Origin: Thermoanaerobacterium sp. PSU-2
GTDB taxonomy: Bacteria > Bacillota > Thermoanaerobacteria > Thermoanaerobacterales > Thermoanaerobacteraceae
Assembly (NCBI RefSeq): GCF_002102475.1
Contig: NZ_MSQD01000003.1
Location: 1 to 64,000 of the forward strand
Direction: 5' to 3'
Length of the DNA stretch: 64,000 nt
Each line of letters opens with the position of its first letter. Position 1 is the stretch's first letter. The notes beneath the pieces were generated by a model, which did not search any database, was not told where the DNA came from, and worked only from the letters and a program-made list of their open reading frames with translations. Below are positions 48,687-57,990 of the stretch, piece by piece. Both the position numbers and the translations under genes were made by a program.

Positions 48687-49255
48687 TGTTGAATATCGCA
48701 AATAAAAAATGCCTTGTTGTAGGCGGTGGTAATATAGCTTACAGAAAGATATTGTATTTACTTGAATTTGGTGCAACTGTCACAGTATTATCATCATCTT
48801 TTATAGATGAGATTTTAGAATTGTGTAAAAGTCATAAAGTTAAATTGGTAAAACGAAATTATCAAAAAAATGATGTTGAAAATTACTTTTTAGTTGTTGT
48901 AGCAACAAATGATAAATTTATAAACAAAGAGATTTCGGATGAATGTAAGAAAAAAAACATACTTGTAAATGTCGTTGACGATAAAGAGCTTTCTACATTT
49001 ATAGTTCCTTCTGTCATGAGAAAGGGTGATCTCACTATATCAATATCAACAAATGGTAAAAGTCCTTTATTAGCAAAGCGAATAAAAGAAATGCTTGACA
49101 ACATGTTTGAAAATGATGTTGAAAATCTAATTGCTGAGCTAAGCAATGTGCGAGAGAAACTTAAAACAATTCCAATTTCAATGGAAGAAAAAATAAGATT
49201 ATACGATGACATTATAAATAAGTACAATATTTTGAAAGGAAATGATAAAAAATGA
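48668..49255 (+). CDS. sirC: Precorrin-2 dehydrogenase (SirC/Met8-like)
   Basis: 195-residue NAD-dependent enzyme oxidising precorrin-2 to sirohydrochlorin. N-terminal Rossmann loop [13 protein letters not shown], then the dimerisation region with [15 protein letters not shown]. At 195 residues it lacks the extra C-terminal domain of CysG, so iron insertion may need another enzyme. The start overlaps the hemB end by 19 bp (AAGGA site inside hemB), and the stop overlaps hemL. Confidence 0.88.
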   Translation: MAYYPIMLNIANKKCLVVGGGNIAYRKILYLLEFGATVTVLSSSFIDEILELCKSHKVKLVKRNYQKNDVENYFLVVVATNDKFINKEISDECKKKNILVNVVDDKELSTFIVPSVMRKGDLTISISTNGKSPLLAKRIKEMLDNMFENDVENLIAELSNVREKLKTIPISMEEKIRLYDDIINKYNILKGNDKK

Positions 49256-50544
49256 GTTATGAAATGTCAAAAACTTTTTTTGAAAAAGCTAAAACTCTCA
49301 TGCCTGGTGGTGTAAATAGCCCTGTAAGAGCGTTTAAATCTGTTGGAATAAATCCACCGTTTATAAAAAGAGGATATGGCAGCCATATAGAAGATGTAGA
49401 TGGAAACACGTATATAGATTATGTTCTCTCGTGGGGTCCACTTATACTTGGTCATTGTAATCCTCGCATAGTCAATGCTTTAAAAAATCAGTTGGAAAAT
49501 GGCACAAGTTTCGGAGCTTGCACTGAGGCAGAAGTCAAATTAGCCGAAAAAATAAAAAAGGCTGTTCCATCAGTTGAAGTCATAAGGATGGTAAATTCGG
49601 GCACAGAAGCTACAATGAGCGCTATACGATTAGCTCGTGGATATACTGGAAGGGATATCATAGTGAAATTTGAGGGGTGCTACCACGGCCATTCCGATGG
49701 TCTTCTCATTAAGGCAGGATCCGGCGCTCTTACATTTGGAACACCTGATTCAAAAGGCGTAACAAATGAAACTGCTAAAAACACCATAATAGCAAAGTAT
49801 AATGACAGTGATTTGATTGTGGAGGTATTTAAAAAATACGGAGAAAGTATCGCCGCGGTTATTGTTGAGCCAGTAGCAGGAAACATGGGAACTATTCCAC
49901 CAAAAGAGGGATTTTTGAAGACTTTGCGAGAAGTTACAGAATCGTATGGTTCACTTCTCATATTCGATGAGGTTATGACTGGATTTAGAGTATCTTTTTC
50001 ATGTGCTCAAGGACTATACGGTATTAATCCGGATATAACCACATTTGGAAAAATTATTGGAGGTGGCTTGCCTGTTGGTGCTTATGGTGGAAAAGAGGAT
50101 ATTATGAGGATGATCTCCCCAGATGGTCCTGTTTATCAAGCAGGTACATTATCTGGCAATCCACTTGCAATGGTGGCCGGTTACGAAACATTGAATGTAT
50201 TATCAGAAGACCCTTCTATCTATGATGAATTGGATAAAAAAGCTGATAAACTATGCAGAGGTTTAAAGAATAGCATGGAACAAAATGGAATAGATGTTAA
50301 AATAAATCGCGTCGGTACAATGATGTGCATGTTTTTCACCGATAATGATGTATACGACTTTGAAACAGCTACTAAATCAAACACTGATTTATTTGCAAAA
50401 TACTTTAAAGCCATGTTAAAGAGAGGCATTTATTTGCCACCGTCTCAGTATGAAACTTTTTTCCTCTCCACTGCACATACAGATGAAGATATTGACAAAA
50501 CAATTGAAGCGAGCTTTGAAGCAGCAAAAGAAATTTCAGCGTAG
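49252..50544 (+). CDS. hemL: Glutamate-1-semialdehyde 2,1-aminomutase
   Basis: 430-residue PLP enzyme converting GSA to 5-aminolevulinate. The N-terminal [11 protein letters not shown], the NSGTEA loop, and the PLP lysine in [16 protein letters not shown] are all complete. GAAAGGAAATG precedes the ATG, which overlaps the sirC stop. It works after HemA, encoded convergently 2.5 kb away. A strong terminator follows. Confidence 0.95.
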   Translation: MSYEMSKTFFEKAKTLMPGGVNSPVRAFKSVGINPPFIKRGYGSHIEDVDGNTYIDYVLSWGPLILGHCNPRIVNALKNQLENGTSFGACTEAEVKLAEKIKKAVPSVEVIRMVNSGTEATMSAIRLARGYTGRDIIVKFEGCYHGHSDGLLIKAGSGALTFGTPDSKGVTNETAKNTIIAKYNDSDLIVEVFKKYGESIAAVIVEPVAGNMGTIPPKEGFLKTLREVTESYGSLLIFDEVMTGFRVSFSCAQGLYGINPDITTFGKIIGGGLPVGAYGGKEDIMRMISPDGPVYQAGTLSGNPLAMVAGYETLNVLSEDPSIYDELDKKADKLCRGLKNSMEQNGIDVKINRVGTMMCMFFTDNDVYDFETATKSNTDLFAKYFKAMLKRGIYLPPSQYETFFLSTAHTDEDIDKTIEASFEAAKEISA

Positions 50545-50555
50545 TAAATTATACG

Positions 50556-50593
50556 TTAAAGCGCGAAGATATCTCTCATGCTTCGCGCTTTAA
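50556..50593. terminator. Bidirectional terminator between hemL and cobA/hemD
   Basis: Perfect 13-bp stem TTAAAGCGCGAAG/CTTCGCGCTTTAA with a 12-nt loop. GC-rich core and AT ends, placed between convergent genes. Confidence 0.8.
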
Positions 50594-52069
50594 TATCTCT
50601 TTAATCAAGTTTTCAAATGTGTAAGTATTTGGAATTATATCAACTTTAAAACCATTTCTTTCTATTGATTCTTTCGTCACAGGTCCTATTGCGGCTATTT
50701 TTGCATCTCTTAAGTAAGACATATCATCTCCTAATATTAAAGACATGTAGTTAAATGTTGATGTGCTTGTAAATATTGCCATATCAATACCCTTTTTAAT
50801 TTCATTTATTAATTTATCTTTTATTTCATAATTTGGGGTATTTTTATACGCCACAATCTTATCTAAAAAGGCGATATCTTTAAGATTGTCTATAAGCACA
50901 TCACCGCCTATATCAGAAGTCAAGAGTGCAACTTTCCCCTTTATTGGAATGTTTTTAAGCTTATCTGCTAAAGCCTTTGAAGTATATTCTTCAGGTACAA
51001 TATCGGGATATATATGCATCTCGTTTAAAGCTTCATTCGTTTTGTCACCAATGGCTGCAATCTTTAATCTGTACAATCTTCTCACATCAAATTTCATCAT
51101 ATTTATAGCATTTTCAAAGGCTTTGACTCCATTTTTGCTGGCAAAGATGAGATATTCATAATCATTAACGTTATCAATAAGTTTTATGACGTTATCTATC
51201 TGATAAATTATCTTGATAGTCGGACATATTACAACATCCGCACCATTATCGCATAGTTCATCGATTGCATCAGAATTCAAATTAGAATCACTTGTCAGAA
51301 GAATTCTTTTCCCAAAAAGTCGTTTCTTTTCAAACCAATTAAGCTTTTCACTCATGTTTACAACTTTTCCAACAACTATTATTGCTGGATTGTGGATACC
51401 TTCCTTGAATGATTTATACGCTATTTCCGATAGAGTACCATTTACAGATTTCTGTTTAGGCGTTGTCCCGTTCATTATTACAGCAGCAGGCATATCTTTA
51501 GACATGCCATTTTCGATCAATTTGTTTGCTATAAACTTGATGTTTTTCATGCCCATCAAAAAGACAAGTGTACCATTAAGCTTCGAAAGCACTTTCCAAT
51601 CTAAGTTTTCTAATTTGTCATCTGCTTCATGGCCTGTTATGACATGGAACGATGAACTTAAATTTCTATGCGTTATAGGAATACCTGCATAAGTTAAAAC
51701 AGCTACAGCAGAGGTAATTCCCGGAATCACTTCAAACGGTATGCCCTTACCATAAAGATACTCACCTTCTTCACCACCTCTTCCAAAAACGTATGGATCT
51801 CCACCTTTTAAGCGCACTACGACATTGCCCTCTAAAGCCTTTTCTGCTATTATCTCATTTATCCTCCATTGCGGCACTTTATGTGAATCAGGCATCTTTC
51901 CAACATCTATAAACTCAGCACCATCTTTAGCCATCGCAAGTATGCTGTCATTTATCAACCTGTCATATACAATCACATCTGCTTTTTTTATCGCTTCAAT
52001 TGCCTTTAATGTAATAAGATCTACATCTCCTGGCCCTGCACCTACTAAATAAACAAAACCTGCCATCAT
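50576..52069 (-). CDS. cobA-hemD: Fused uroporphyrinogen-III C-methyltransferase / uroporphyrinogen-III synthase
   Basis: 497-residue bifunctional protein. Residues ~1-245 are SAM-dependent CobA (SUMT) with VYLVGAGPGDVDLIT, VVRLKGGDPYVFGRGGEE and GITSAVAVLTYAGIP. Residues ~255-497 are HemD, which closes hydroxymethylbilane to uroporphyrinogen III. The fusion channels uroIII toward precorrin-2, so to siroheme or cobalamin and not to protoheme. This fusion is common in clostridia. GGAGG precedes adjacent ATGs; it overlaps the hemC stop. Confidence 0.93.
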   Translation of the reverse strand: MMAGFVYLVGAGPGDVDLITLKAIEAIKKADVIVYDRLINDSILAMAKDGAEFIDVGKMPDSHKVPQWRINEIIAEKALEGNVVVRLKGGDPYVFGRGGEEGEYLYGKGIPFEVIPGITSAVAVLTYAGIPITHRNLSSSFHVITGHEADDKLENLDWKVLSKLNGTLVFLMGMKNIKFIANKLIENGMSKDMPAAVIMNGTTPKQKSVNGTLSEIAYKSFKEGIHNPAIIVVGKVVNMSEKLNWFEKKRLFGKRILLTSDSNLNSDAIDELCDNGADVVICPTIKIIYQIDNVIKLIDNVNDYEYLIFASKNGVKAFENAINMMKFDVRRLYRLKIAAIGDKTNEALNEMHIYPDIVPEEYTSKALADKLKNIPIKGKVALLTSDIGGDVLIDNLKDIAFLDKIVAYKNTPNYEIKDKLINEIKKGIDMAIFTSTSTFNYMSLILGDDMSYLRDAKIAAIGPVTKESIERNGFKVDIIPNTYTFENLIKEILKREA

Positions 52070-52959
52070 AAACCTCCAATTTTTTTAACTATAGCTTCAC
52101 CAATACTTTCAATGTCTTTAACAAATCCAGTTTCTTTAAATTTAAGCAGTTTGCCATCTTTGTAGTACGAAATCCATATTGAAATCAGTTCTTCATTTCC
52201 AATTTTCTTGTATTCAGAGTATACGCCTAAAGGTATTTTGCAATTTCCACCAAGCTTCTTCATTATTTTCCTCTCTGCAGAAGATTCAAAAAAAGTCTTT
52301 ACATCAAGAAGCATTGGGTATATTTCAAAAAATTCACTTTCAAAATCCACTCTTACTTCCACAGCCAATATACCTTGGCACGGCGCCGGTACAATCAAGT
52401 CAACAGGAAAATAATCCTTCACTAATTTATCAAGTCCAAGCCTCTTTATACCTGCAGCAGCTAAGACTATTCCATCTAAAATCAATTCATCCATCTTTCT
52501 TATCCTCGTAGCAATATTGCCTCGTATAGGAACTATCTCAATATCGGGTCTTAAATTTTTAAGCTGTACACTTCTCCTTAAGCTGCTTGTGCCGACTTTT
52601 GCATTTTCTCTTAAATCAATAAATCTTCCATTGTTTGAAATAAAAACGTCACGGGGATCCTCTCTTTTAAAAACAGGCAAAAGTTTCAACCCTTCAGGTA
52701 TTTCAAAAGGCATATCTTTCATGCTATGGACAGCCATATCAATTTCATTATTCATCAAAGCATCTTCGATTTCCTTAATAAAAAGGCCCTTACCACCTAT
52801 TTCACTTAAAGATACCTCATTAACAATGTCTCCTTTTGTGGTTATCTTAATTATTTCAAACTCCAAATCAGGCTTATATTTCTTTATTTCATTTATGATT
52901 ATTAATGTCTGCGTCAAAGCTAATTCGCTTCCACGAGTTCCAACTCTTACCTTTTTCAT
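52066..52959 (-). CDS. hemC: Porphobilinogen deaminase (hydroxymethylbilane synthase)
   Basis: 297 residues; polymerises four porphobilinogens. RVGTRGSELALTQT, HSMKDMP, GTSSLRR and RGNIATRIRK are all present. The cysteine in GGNCKIPLGVYSE binds the dipyrromethane cofactor. The start overlaps the hemA stop by 4 bp. Middle gene of hemA-hemC-cobA/hemD. Confidence 0.95.
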   Translation of the reverse strand: MKKVRVGTRGSELALTQTLIIINEIKKYKPDLEFEIIKITTKGDIVNEVSLSEIGGKGLFIKEIEDALMNNEIDMAVHSMKDMPFEIPEGLKLLPVFKREDPRDVFISNNGRFIDLRENAKVGTSSLRRSVQLKNLRPDIEIVPIRGNIATRIRKMDELILDGIVLAAAGIKRLGLDKLVKDYFPVDLIVPAPCQGILAVEVRVDFESEFFEIYPMLLDVKTFFESSAERKIMKKLGGNCKIPLGVYSEYKKIGNEELISIWISYYKDGKLLKFKETGFVKDIESIGEAIVKKIGGL

Positions 52960-54194
52960 GTTTTCACTTCGCTCCCATCAATGCAAAACGATACTTCGTC
53001 CATAATTAAAGCATCATCCTTCAGGTGCTTTATCATTACGTTAGCCATTTTTTCAGCTACTCTCTTAAGAGATATTTTAATATTTTCCTTGTCTTTGTCA
53101 GTCATTTTTTCCAACTTCTTTGCAAGCCTATCAAACTCACTGTCACAAACCTCGTTAGAATAAATGTTTATCTTTTTAATATGCGGTTCAACTTTTATGG
53201 CTTTAAACCAATTGTTAAATTCATTTACTCCTTCTAATACTATTTCTTCAGCTTTTTTAATGGCATTTAATTGTTCTATTCTGTTTTCTTCAGCAATTCT
53301 TTTAAGATCGTCAATCGAATAAAGCTTGACGCCAGGGATTCCGCCTATCTTAGGATCAATGTCTCTCGGCAGTGCAATATCAACCATGCAAATCTGTTTG
53401 CCATTGTAGAAGCTATAAAATTTATCATAAGAGATAGTATAATGCGGCGCATTTGTAGCGCTTATCACTATGTCGCTTTTGGCAATCTGCTCATACTTGT
53501 CTGAATAAGGAACAAGCTGAATCTCTGGCATCTCTGATTTTAATTTCTGTGCTTTTGAATATGTTCTATTTGACACAAATACATTGACACCTTTTAAAAT
53601 AAGATTCCTTATTGCAATCTTGCCCATTTCACCTGTACCTATTACAAAGGCATTTTTTCCTTTTAAATCTTTAAATACACTTTCTACAAATTTTACCGCA
53701 ATATGACTTATAGATGATGAATAATTTTTTAATCCCGTTTCTGTCCGTACCTTTTTCCCTATGGAAATGGCATCCCTAAAAAGCTTGTTTAATATCTTCC
53801 CTGAAGCTCTGTTTTCTTGAGAAGTCATCAACGATTCTTTTACTTGACCTAATATCTGGTCCTCACCTAAAACCATAGATTCCAATCCACTGGCAACTCT
53901 AAATATGTGCTCAACTGTTTTTAATCCTGATATACAGTAAAAATAATTTCTAAATCCGCCATCCAAATTAAAATGCCTTATATAGAAGTCTATTATATCT
54001 TCAAAGCTTTTAGATTCTGAAAAAAAATATATCTCGCTTCTATGGCAAGTTGAAAGTATTGCTGCTTCATCTAAATCATTTTTCTTTAATACATTTAAAG
54101 CAACATCAACACCTTTATTAAATGCTACTCTTTCCCTAATTTCAATTGGTGTGTTTTGATCTATTCCCACCATCTTTATGTCATCAACATTCAT
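52956..54194 (-). CDS. hemA: Glutamyl-tRNA reductase
   Basis: 412 residues; reduces Glu-tRNA to glutamate semialdehyde, the first committed step of tetrapyrrole synthesis in this C5 pathway. The catalytic cysteine is in LSTCHRSEIY, and the NADPH loop is GTGEMGKIA. The ATG at 54194 is the likely start (begins MNVDDIKMVGID). An upstream TTG at 54203 is possible; neither has a strong ribosome site. First gene of its operon, downstream of a promoter with a palindrome. Confidence 0.93.
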   Translation of the reverse strand: MNVDDIKMVGIDQNTPIEIRERVAFNKGVDVALNVLKKNDLDEAAILSTCHRSEIYFFSESKSFEDIIDFYIRHFNLDGGFRNYFYCISGLKTVEHIFRVASGLESMVLGEDQILGQVKESLMTSQENRASGKILNKLFRDAISIGKKVRTETGLKNYSSSISHIAVKFVESVFKDLKGKNAFVIGTGEMGKIAIRNLILKGVNVFVSNRTYSKAQKLKSEMPEIQLVPYSDKYEQIAKSDIVISATNAPHYTISYDKFYSFYNGKQICMVDIALPRDIDPKIGGIPGVKLYSIDDLKRIAEENRIEQLNAIKKAEEIVLEGVNEFNNWFKAIKVEPHIKKINIYSNEVCDSEFDRLAKKLEKMTDKDKENIKISLKRVAEKMANVMIKHLKDDALIMDEVSFCIDGSEVKT

Positions 54195-54214
54195 ACAACT
54201 CAACTTCTTTCTTG

Positions 54215-54256
54215 ATGTAAATTTACATTTATACGCTAATCATAATTTTAACACAA
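54215..54256 (-). promoter_or_regulatory. hemA promoter with 14-bp palindrome at the start site
   Basis: TTGTGT (54251-54256), a 17-bp spacer and TATAAA (54228-54233). The perfect palindrome ATGTAAATTTACAT (54215-54228) directly abuts the -10 and covers the expected start, a typical repressor position. Confidence 0.5.
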
Positions 54257-54277
54257 AAATCATCTTTTTAAAAAGCT

Positions 54278-54307
54278 AAAAAAACATGCTCCAACATAGG
54301 AACATGT
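54278..54307 (-). terminator. Terminator of the Opp-type ABC operon
   Basis: Stem ACATGTTCC/GGAGCATGT (54284-54307, one G-U pair) with a 6-nt loop, followed by seven T on the minus strand. Confidence 0.85.
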
Positions 54308-54322
54308 TTTTAATTACCATTT

Positions 54323-55120
54323 CTATATGGCCCATTTGCTTTCTATTTTGGGCACATCTCCAATCAATTGCTTTGTGTAGTCCTCTTTAGGATTTAATAT
54401 GACATCATCGGGCAAACCTTCCTCGACAAATCTACCTTCTTTCATAACGTATATTTTGTCAGAAACATAGTATGCAAGACCTATATCATGTGTTATAAAA
54501 ACAACAGTAGTGCCAATTTCATCTTTTAATTTCATCAGTGCATCTAGTATGCTGGCTCTCGAGCAAGCATCGATCATAGATGTAGGTTCATCAGCTATGA
54601 CAAGACTGGGTTTTATCAACAAAACACGAGCTATCATAAGCCTTTGCATTTGACCGCCTGAAAGCTCAAAAGGGTATTTATTGTATATTTCATCAAATCT
54701 TAAATTTACAAAGCTTAAAGCTTCTTCAATTAACTTACGCTCTTCGCCTTTATTTAATTTGACGTCTATCAATTTCATGCAGTCTAGCAGTACATTATTT
54801 ACCTTTCTAAATATATTAAAAGAAGAAAAAGGATCTTGAAAAATAGGTTGTACATTTCTCCAATATTCAATCCTTTTCTTTTTAGTTCTCAAATCAATAA
54901 GATTCTCTTTAAAAAATATTTTGCCGTCTGTTGGCACTGTCAAACCTAATATCATTTTTGCTAATGTAGTCTTTCCACTGCCGCTTTCACCGACAATTGA
55001 TATTATTTCACTGCTATTAAAATCAAAATTCACATGATCAACAGCCACAACTCTTTTTCTCTTGTCAGCAAAAACTTTAGTCACATCTCTCCCGCTAAGT
55101 AGTGGCAGACTTTTTGCCAT
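54323..55120 (-). CDS. Oligopeptide/oligosaccharide ABC transporter ATPase (OppF/DppF-like)
   Basis: 265-residue ATPase. Walker [11 protein letters not shown]-loop FQDPFSSFN, signature ELSGGQMQR and Walker [12 protein letters not shown] are intact. It lacks the long cysteine-containing oligopeptide C-terminal tail that its partner has. The ATG at 55120 (AAGGAGATG upstream) is chosen; it overlaps the OppD-like gene by 26 bp. The last gene of a five-gene importer operon, followed by a terminator. Confidence 0.87.
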   Translation of the reverse strand: MAKSLPLLSGRDVTKVFADKRKRVVAVDHVNFDFNSSEIISIVGESGSGKTTLAKMILGLTVPTDGKIFFKENLIDLRTKKKRIEYWRNVQPIFQDPFSSFNIFRKVNNVLLDCMKLIDVKLNKGEERKLIEEALSFVNLRFDEIYNKYPFELSGGQMQRLMIARVLLIKPSLVIADEPTSMIDACSRASILDALMKLKDEIGTTVVFITHDIGLAYYVSDKIYVMKEGRFVEEGLPDDVILNPKEDYTKQLIGDVPKIESKWAI

Positions 55121-56117
55121 CCTCATACATCTCCTTAAGCTCATCTATTTCAAAAGCGCATCTGTAATTTCTTGGACCATGACTTTTTAAATTTATCTTT
55201 TCGCTCTTACATTCATCTTTTGCAAATTGGCACCGCTCAAAAAATCTGCATCCATTCAATTTTGATTTTAAGTTTGGAGGAGCACCAGTTATAACTGCTA
55301 GTTTTTTCCCTTTAATGCCTTTCTCAGGGACGATTATCGAGTTCATAAGTCCATGTGAATAAGGATGAATTGGATCAAATATAATTTCTTCTGTTTTTCC
55401 AGATTCAACTATCTCTCCAGCGTACATTACCAAGATTTCATCTGCAATATTGTAAAGTAATGGCAATTCATGCGTTATAAATATCATCGCTTTTATAAAT
55501 CCTCTTTTTATTAAATTCTTTAAAAGTTTTATGACTATTTTCTGAGATGTAACATCCAACGCAGATGTAGGTTCATCTGCAACCAGAATTCCAGGATTAA
55601 GGATTGTGGAGATGGCTATAACTGTTCTCTGTTTCATACCACCTGAAAGTTCTATAGGATACCTTTGAAGCACATCTTTAGGCAAATTAAGTGTTTCAAA
55701 TCTCTCTTCAGCAATCCTTTTTATCTCATTAAATGATATTCCTTTTATATGCTCTTTCATAACATCTGCTACAAGATTTATTATTTTTTGTGTAGGATTC
55801 AGAGCATTCATGGCTGCTTGTGGTATATACGCTATTTCTTTTCCAAGAATTCTTTCCCTTAACTGATTATATGGTAATTTAGCAATATCAATTCCGTTTA
55901 TGTAAACTGCACCACTTTCATAAAAAAGTGGTGGATGATAATATCCCATAATACTCATGGCTAATGTAGATTTGCCACTTCCGCTTTCTCCTGCGATACC
56001 TAAACATTTTCCACTCTCCAAATTAAAGGACACATCATCTACAGCAATAATCCTTTCATTGAACCTTGTTTTATATACGCTTTTTAAATTTTTAACCTGC
56101 AATAAAATTTCAGCCAT
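55095..56117 (-). CDS. Oligopeptide/oligosaccharide ABC transporter ATPase (OppD/DppD-like)
   Basis: 340-residue ATPase with [31 protein letters not shown] and [11 protein letters not shown]. The C-terminal oligo_HPY region ([11 protein letters not shown]) is followed by a cysteine set ([15 protein letters not shown]) typical of OppD/OppF, where it may hold an iron-sulfur cluster. AAGGAG precedes the ATG; it lies 5 bp after the permease gene. Confidence 0.88.
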   Translation of the reverse strand: MAEILLQVKNLKSVYKTRFNERIIAVDDVSFNLESGKCLGIAGESGSGKSTLAMSIMGYYHPPLFYESGAVYINGIDIAKLPYNQLRERILGKEIAYIPQAAMNALNPTQKIINLVADVMKEHIKGISFNEIKRIAEERFETLNLPKDVLQRYPIELSGGMKQRTVIAISTILNPGILVADEPTSALDVTSQKIVIKLLKNLIKRGFIKAMIFITHELPLLYNIADEILVMYAGEIVESGKTEEIIFDPIHPYSHGLMNSIIVPEKGIKGKKLAVITGAPPNLKSKLNGCRFFERCQFAKDECKSEKINLKSHGPRNYRCAFEIDELKEMYEDGKKSATT

Positions 56118-56122
56118 AATTA

Positions 56123-56959
56123 TTAACTCCTTATCTGTGGATTAAATACTTGGTCAAGGCCTGTATTCATCAAATTAAGAGAAAATGTAATAAGCGCAAT
56201 CATTAATACTGGCGGTACAAAAGCCCACCATGCCCCGCTCATATGTGCCTCATACATGGTAGCCCAATTTAACATAAGTCCAAGCGTCACAGTATTTTGC
56301 GGACCAAGCCCCAACATTGATATAGTCGCTTCTGAAAGGATTCCTGACGCAACTTGAAGTATAAATGCCATGCCTACATAAGATGCAATATAAGGCAATA
56401 TCTCCATTACAATAATCTTCGGTACGCTATACCCTGAAACCTTTGCAAGATTCACATGATCCCGATTTCGAAGGGATATTGTCTGTGCCCTTACAGCTCG
56501 CGCAGTCCACGGCCAACTCGTAAATCCGATCACCAATGCTGTTGTCAAAAACGATCTTGAACTTATGCTTACAGATATTAAAACAAGAATAATAAATGAT
56601 GGAATTACAATAAAAATATTTGTGACAGATGATAAAATGTTATCTGCCAATCCTCCTAAATACCCTCCTGATAGACCTATGATAAGGCCTATGCATGTGG
56701 CTATTGCTCCAGCTAAAATTCCTATAATCAATGAAGTTTTTCCTCCAGCAATCAACTCAACTAATTCATTTCGCCCGAAATTATCTGCGCCTAATGGCAG
56801 ATTCGCTCCCGGAGGCTGAAACATTGTGTAATTCATCTTTAACGGATCTTCTTTGTTTAATAAAGGAAAAATAACAATACATAAAAGCAATAAAGCAAAG
56901 ATAGCTACTCCCACATCGAACTTGCCCGATTTAAAAATCATCTTAAAATTACCATTCAT
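56123..56959 (-). CDS. ABC transporter permease (OppC/DppC-like)
   Basis: 278-residue permease with an N-terminal TM, the family hook [18 protein letters not shown], and a binding-protein-dependent transport domain. Its EAA loop is [21 protein letters not shown]. Six TM helices in all. GGAGTG precedes the ATG; it is 6 bp after the OppB-like gene. Confidence 0.88.
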   Translation of the reverse strand: MNGNFKMIFKSGKFDVGVAIFALLLLCIVIFPLLNKEDPLKMNYTMFQPPGANLPLGADNFGRNELVELIAGGKTSLIIGILAGAIATCIGLIIGLSGGYLGGLADNILSSVTNIFIVIPSFIILVLISVSISSRSFLTTALVIGFTSWPWTARAVRAQTISLRNRDHVNLAKVSGYSVPKIIVMEILPYIASYVGMAFILQVASGILSEATISMLGLGPQNTVTLGLMLNWATMYEAHMSGAWWAFVPPVLMIALITFSLNLMNTGLDQVFNPQIRS

Positions 56960-56965
56960 GCTTCA

Positions 56966-57970
56966 TCACTCCCGTTGTGCCACTTTTATTCTTGGATCTA
57001 TCAACCCATACGCAATGTCTATCAAAAAATTTGCTACAAGAACTCCTGTAGTAATCAAAAGTGTACACCCTGATATAAGAGGAAAGTCCTGCGCCGCAAT
57101 TGCATTAAAAAGTACAGAGCCCAAACCAGGATAGCTAAAGACAATTTCCGTAATAAGAGCACCCCCCACCATCGTACCTAAAGAAAGCGCTAAACCCGTT
57201 ATCTGAGGCAAAACCGCATTTTTGAAGACGTACTTGACAATCTTTGAATCTCTAAGTCCTAACAATCTACAATACTTAACATAATCTGCGTTAAGCTCGT
57301 AAATCGACATTTCCCTCATGCCAAGTGACTGACCCCCAATTCCCACTAATACAATTGACCAAAATGGAAGTTGATAATGCTGTAAAACAGATAGGAAAAA
57401 TGAAAAAGTAGGACTTGGAATCATGTCAAACGCATATCCACCGCTGGCTGGCGCTATTTTTAATGCCACTGCAAACAGCCACACCATTACAATGGCAAAT
57501 CCAAATGAAGGTATACAACTTATAAATAAAAAAACTGGAAATAAAATTCTATCAAATCCTTTTTTTACATAAGCAGCCAGAACCCCTAAAACATTGCCAA
57601 GAATCCAACTTACGATTATTGCCGGCAATTGAAGTCCTATCGTCCATACAATTGAACTTGCCAAAATATCTGTAACTTTCCTCGGATACTGGCCAAAAGA
57701 AGTACCCATGTTGCCATGAAACAAGTTTGATACATATATCATAAATTGCTCCCAAATAGGTTTATTTAGTCCAAACTCTTTTTCAAATGTTTCATAAACC
57801 CGTTTAATTGAATTTGTGTCTGCCATACCGCTTGTAATTTTTGAGACAATGGTTGATACCGGATTACCCGGTATCAACCTTGGCAATAGAAAGTTCAGAA
57901 ATACGGCTACTACAAAAGTTAGGACATACCACGCAATTTTGCTTGTCATATATTTTCTATAACTTTTCAC
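56966..57970 (-). CDS. ABC transporter permease (OppB/DppB-like)
   Basis: 334-residue permease with six TM helices, the extracytoplasmic segment FGLNKPIWEQFMIYV near residues 71-85, and a C-terminal EAA loop (YVKYCRLLGLRDSKIVKYVFK). It starts at GTG, with GGAG 8 nt upstream. It lies 20 bp after the receptor gene. Confidence 0.88.
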   Translation of the reverse strand: MKSYRKYMTSKIAWYVLTFVVAVFLNFLLPRLIPGNPVSTIVSKITSGMADTNSIKRVYETFEKEFGLNKPIWEQFMIYVSNLFHGNMGTSFGQYPRKVTDILASSIVWTIGLQLPAIIVSWILGNVLGVLAAYVKKGFDRILFPVFLFISCIPSFGFAIVMVWLFAVALKIAPASGGYAFDMIPSPTFSFFLSVLQHYQLPFWSIVLVGIGGQSLGMREMSIYELNADYVKYCRLLGLRDSKIVKYVFKNAVLPQITGLALSLGTMVGGALITEIVFSYPGLGSVLFNAIAAQDFPLISGCTLLITTGVLVANFLIDIAYGLIDPRIKVAQRE

Positions 57971-57990
57971 CTTAAACTCTCCTCTATTTT

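Noticed and set aside
51213-51692. 159-codon plus-strand frame opposite the cobA half
   Set aside because: Antisense to a clear CobA domain; no ribosome site or domain.
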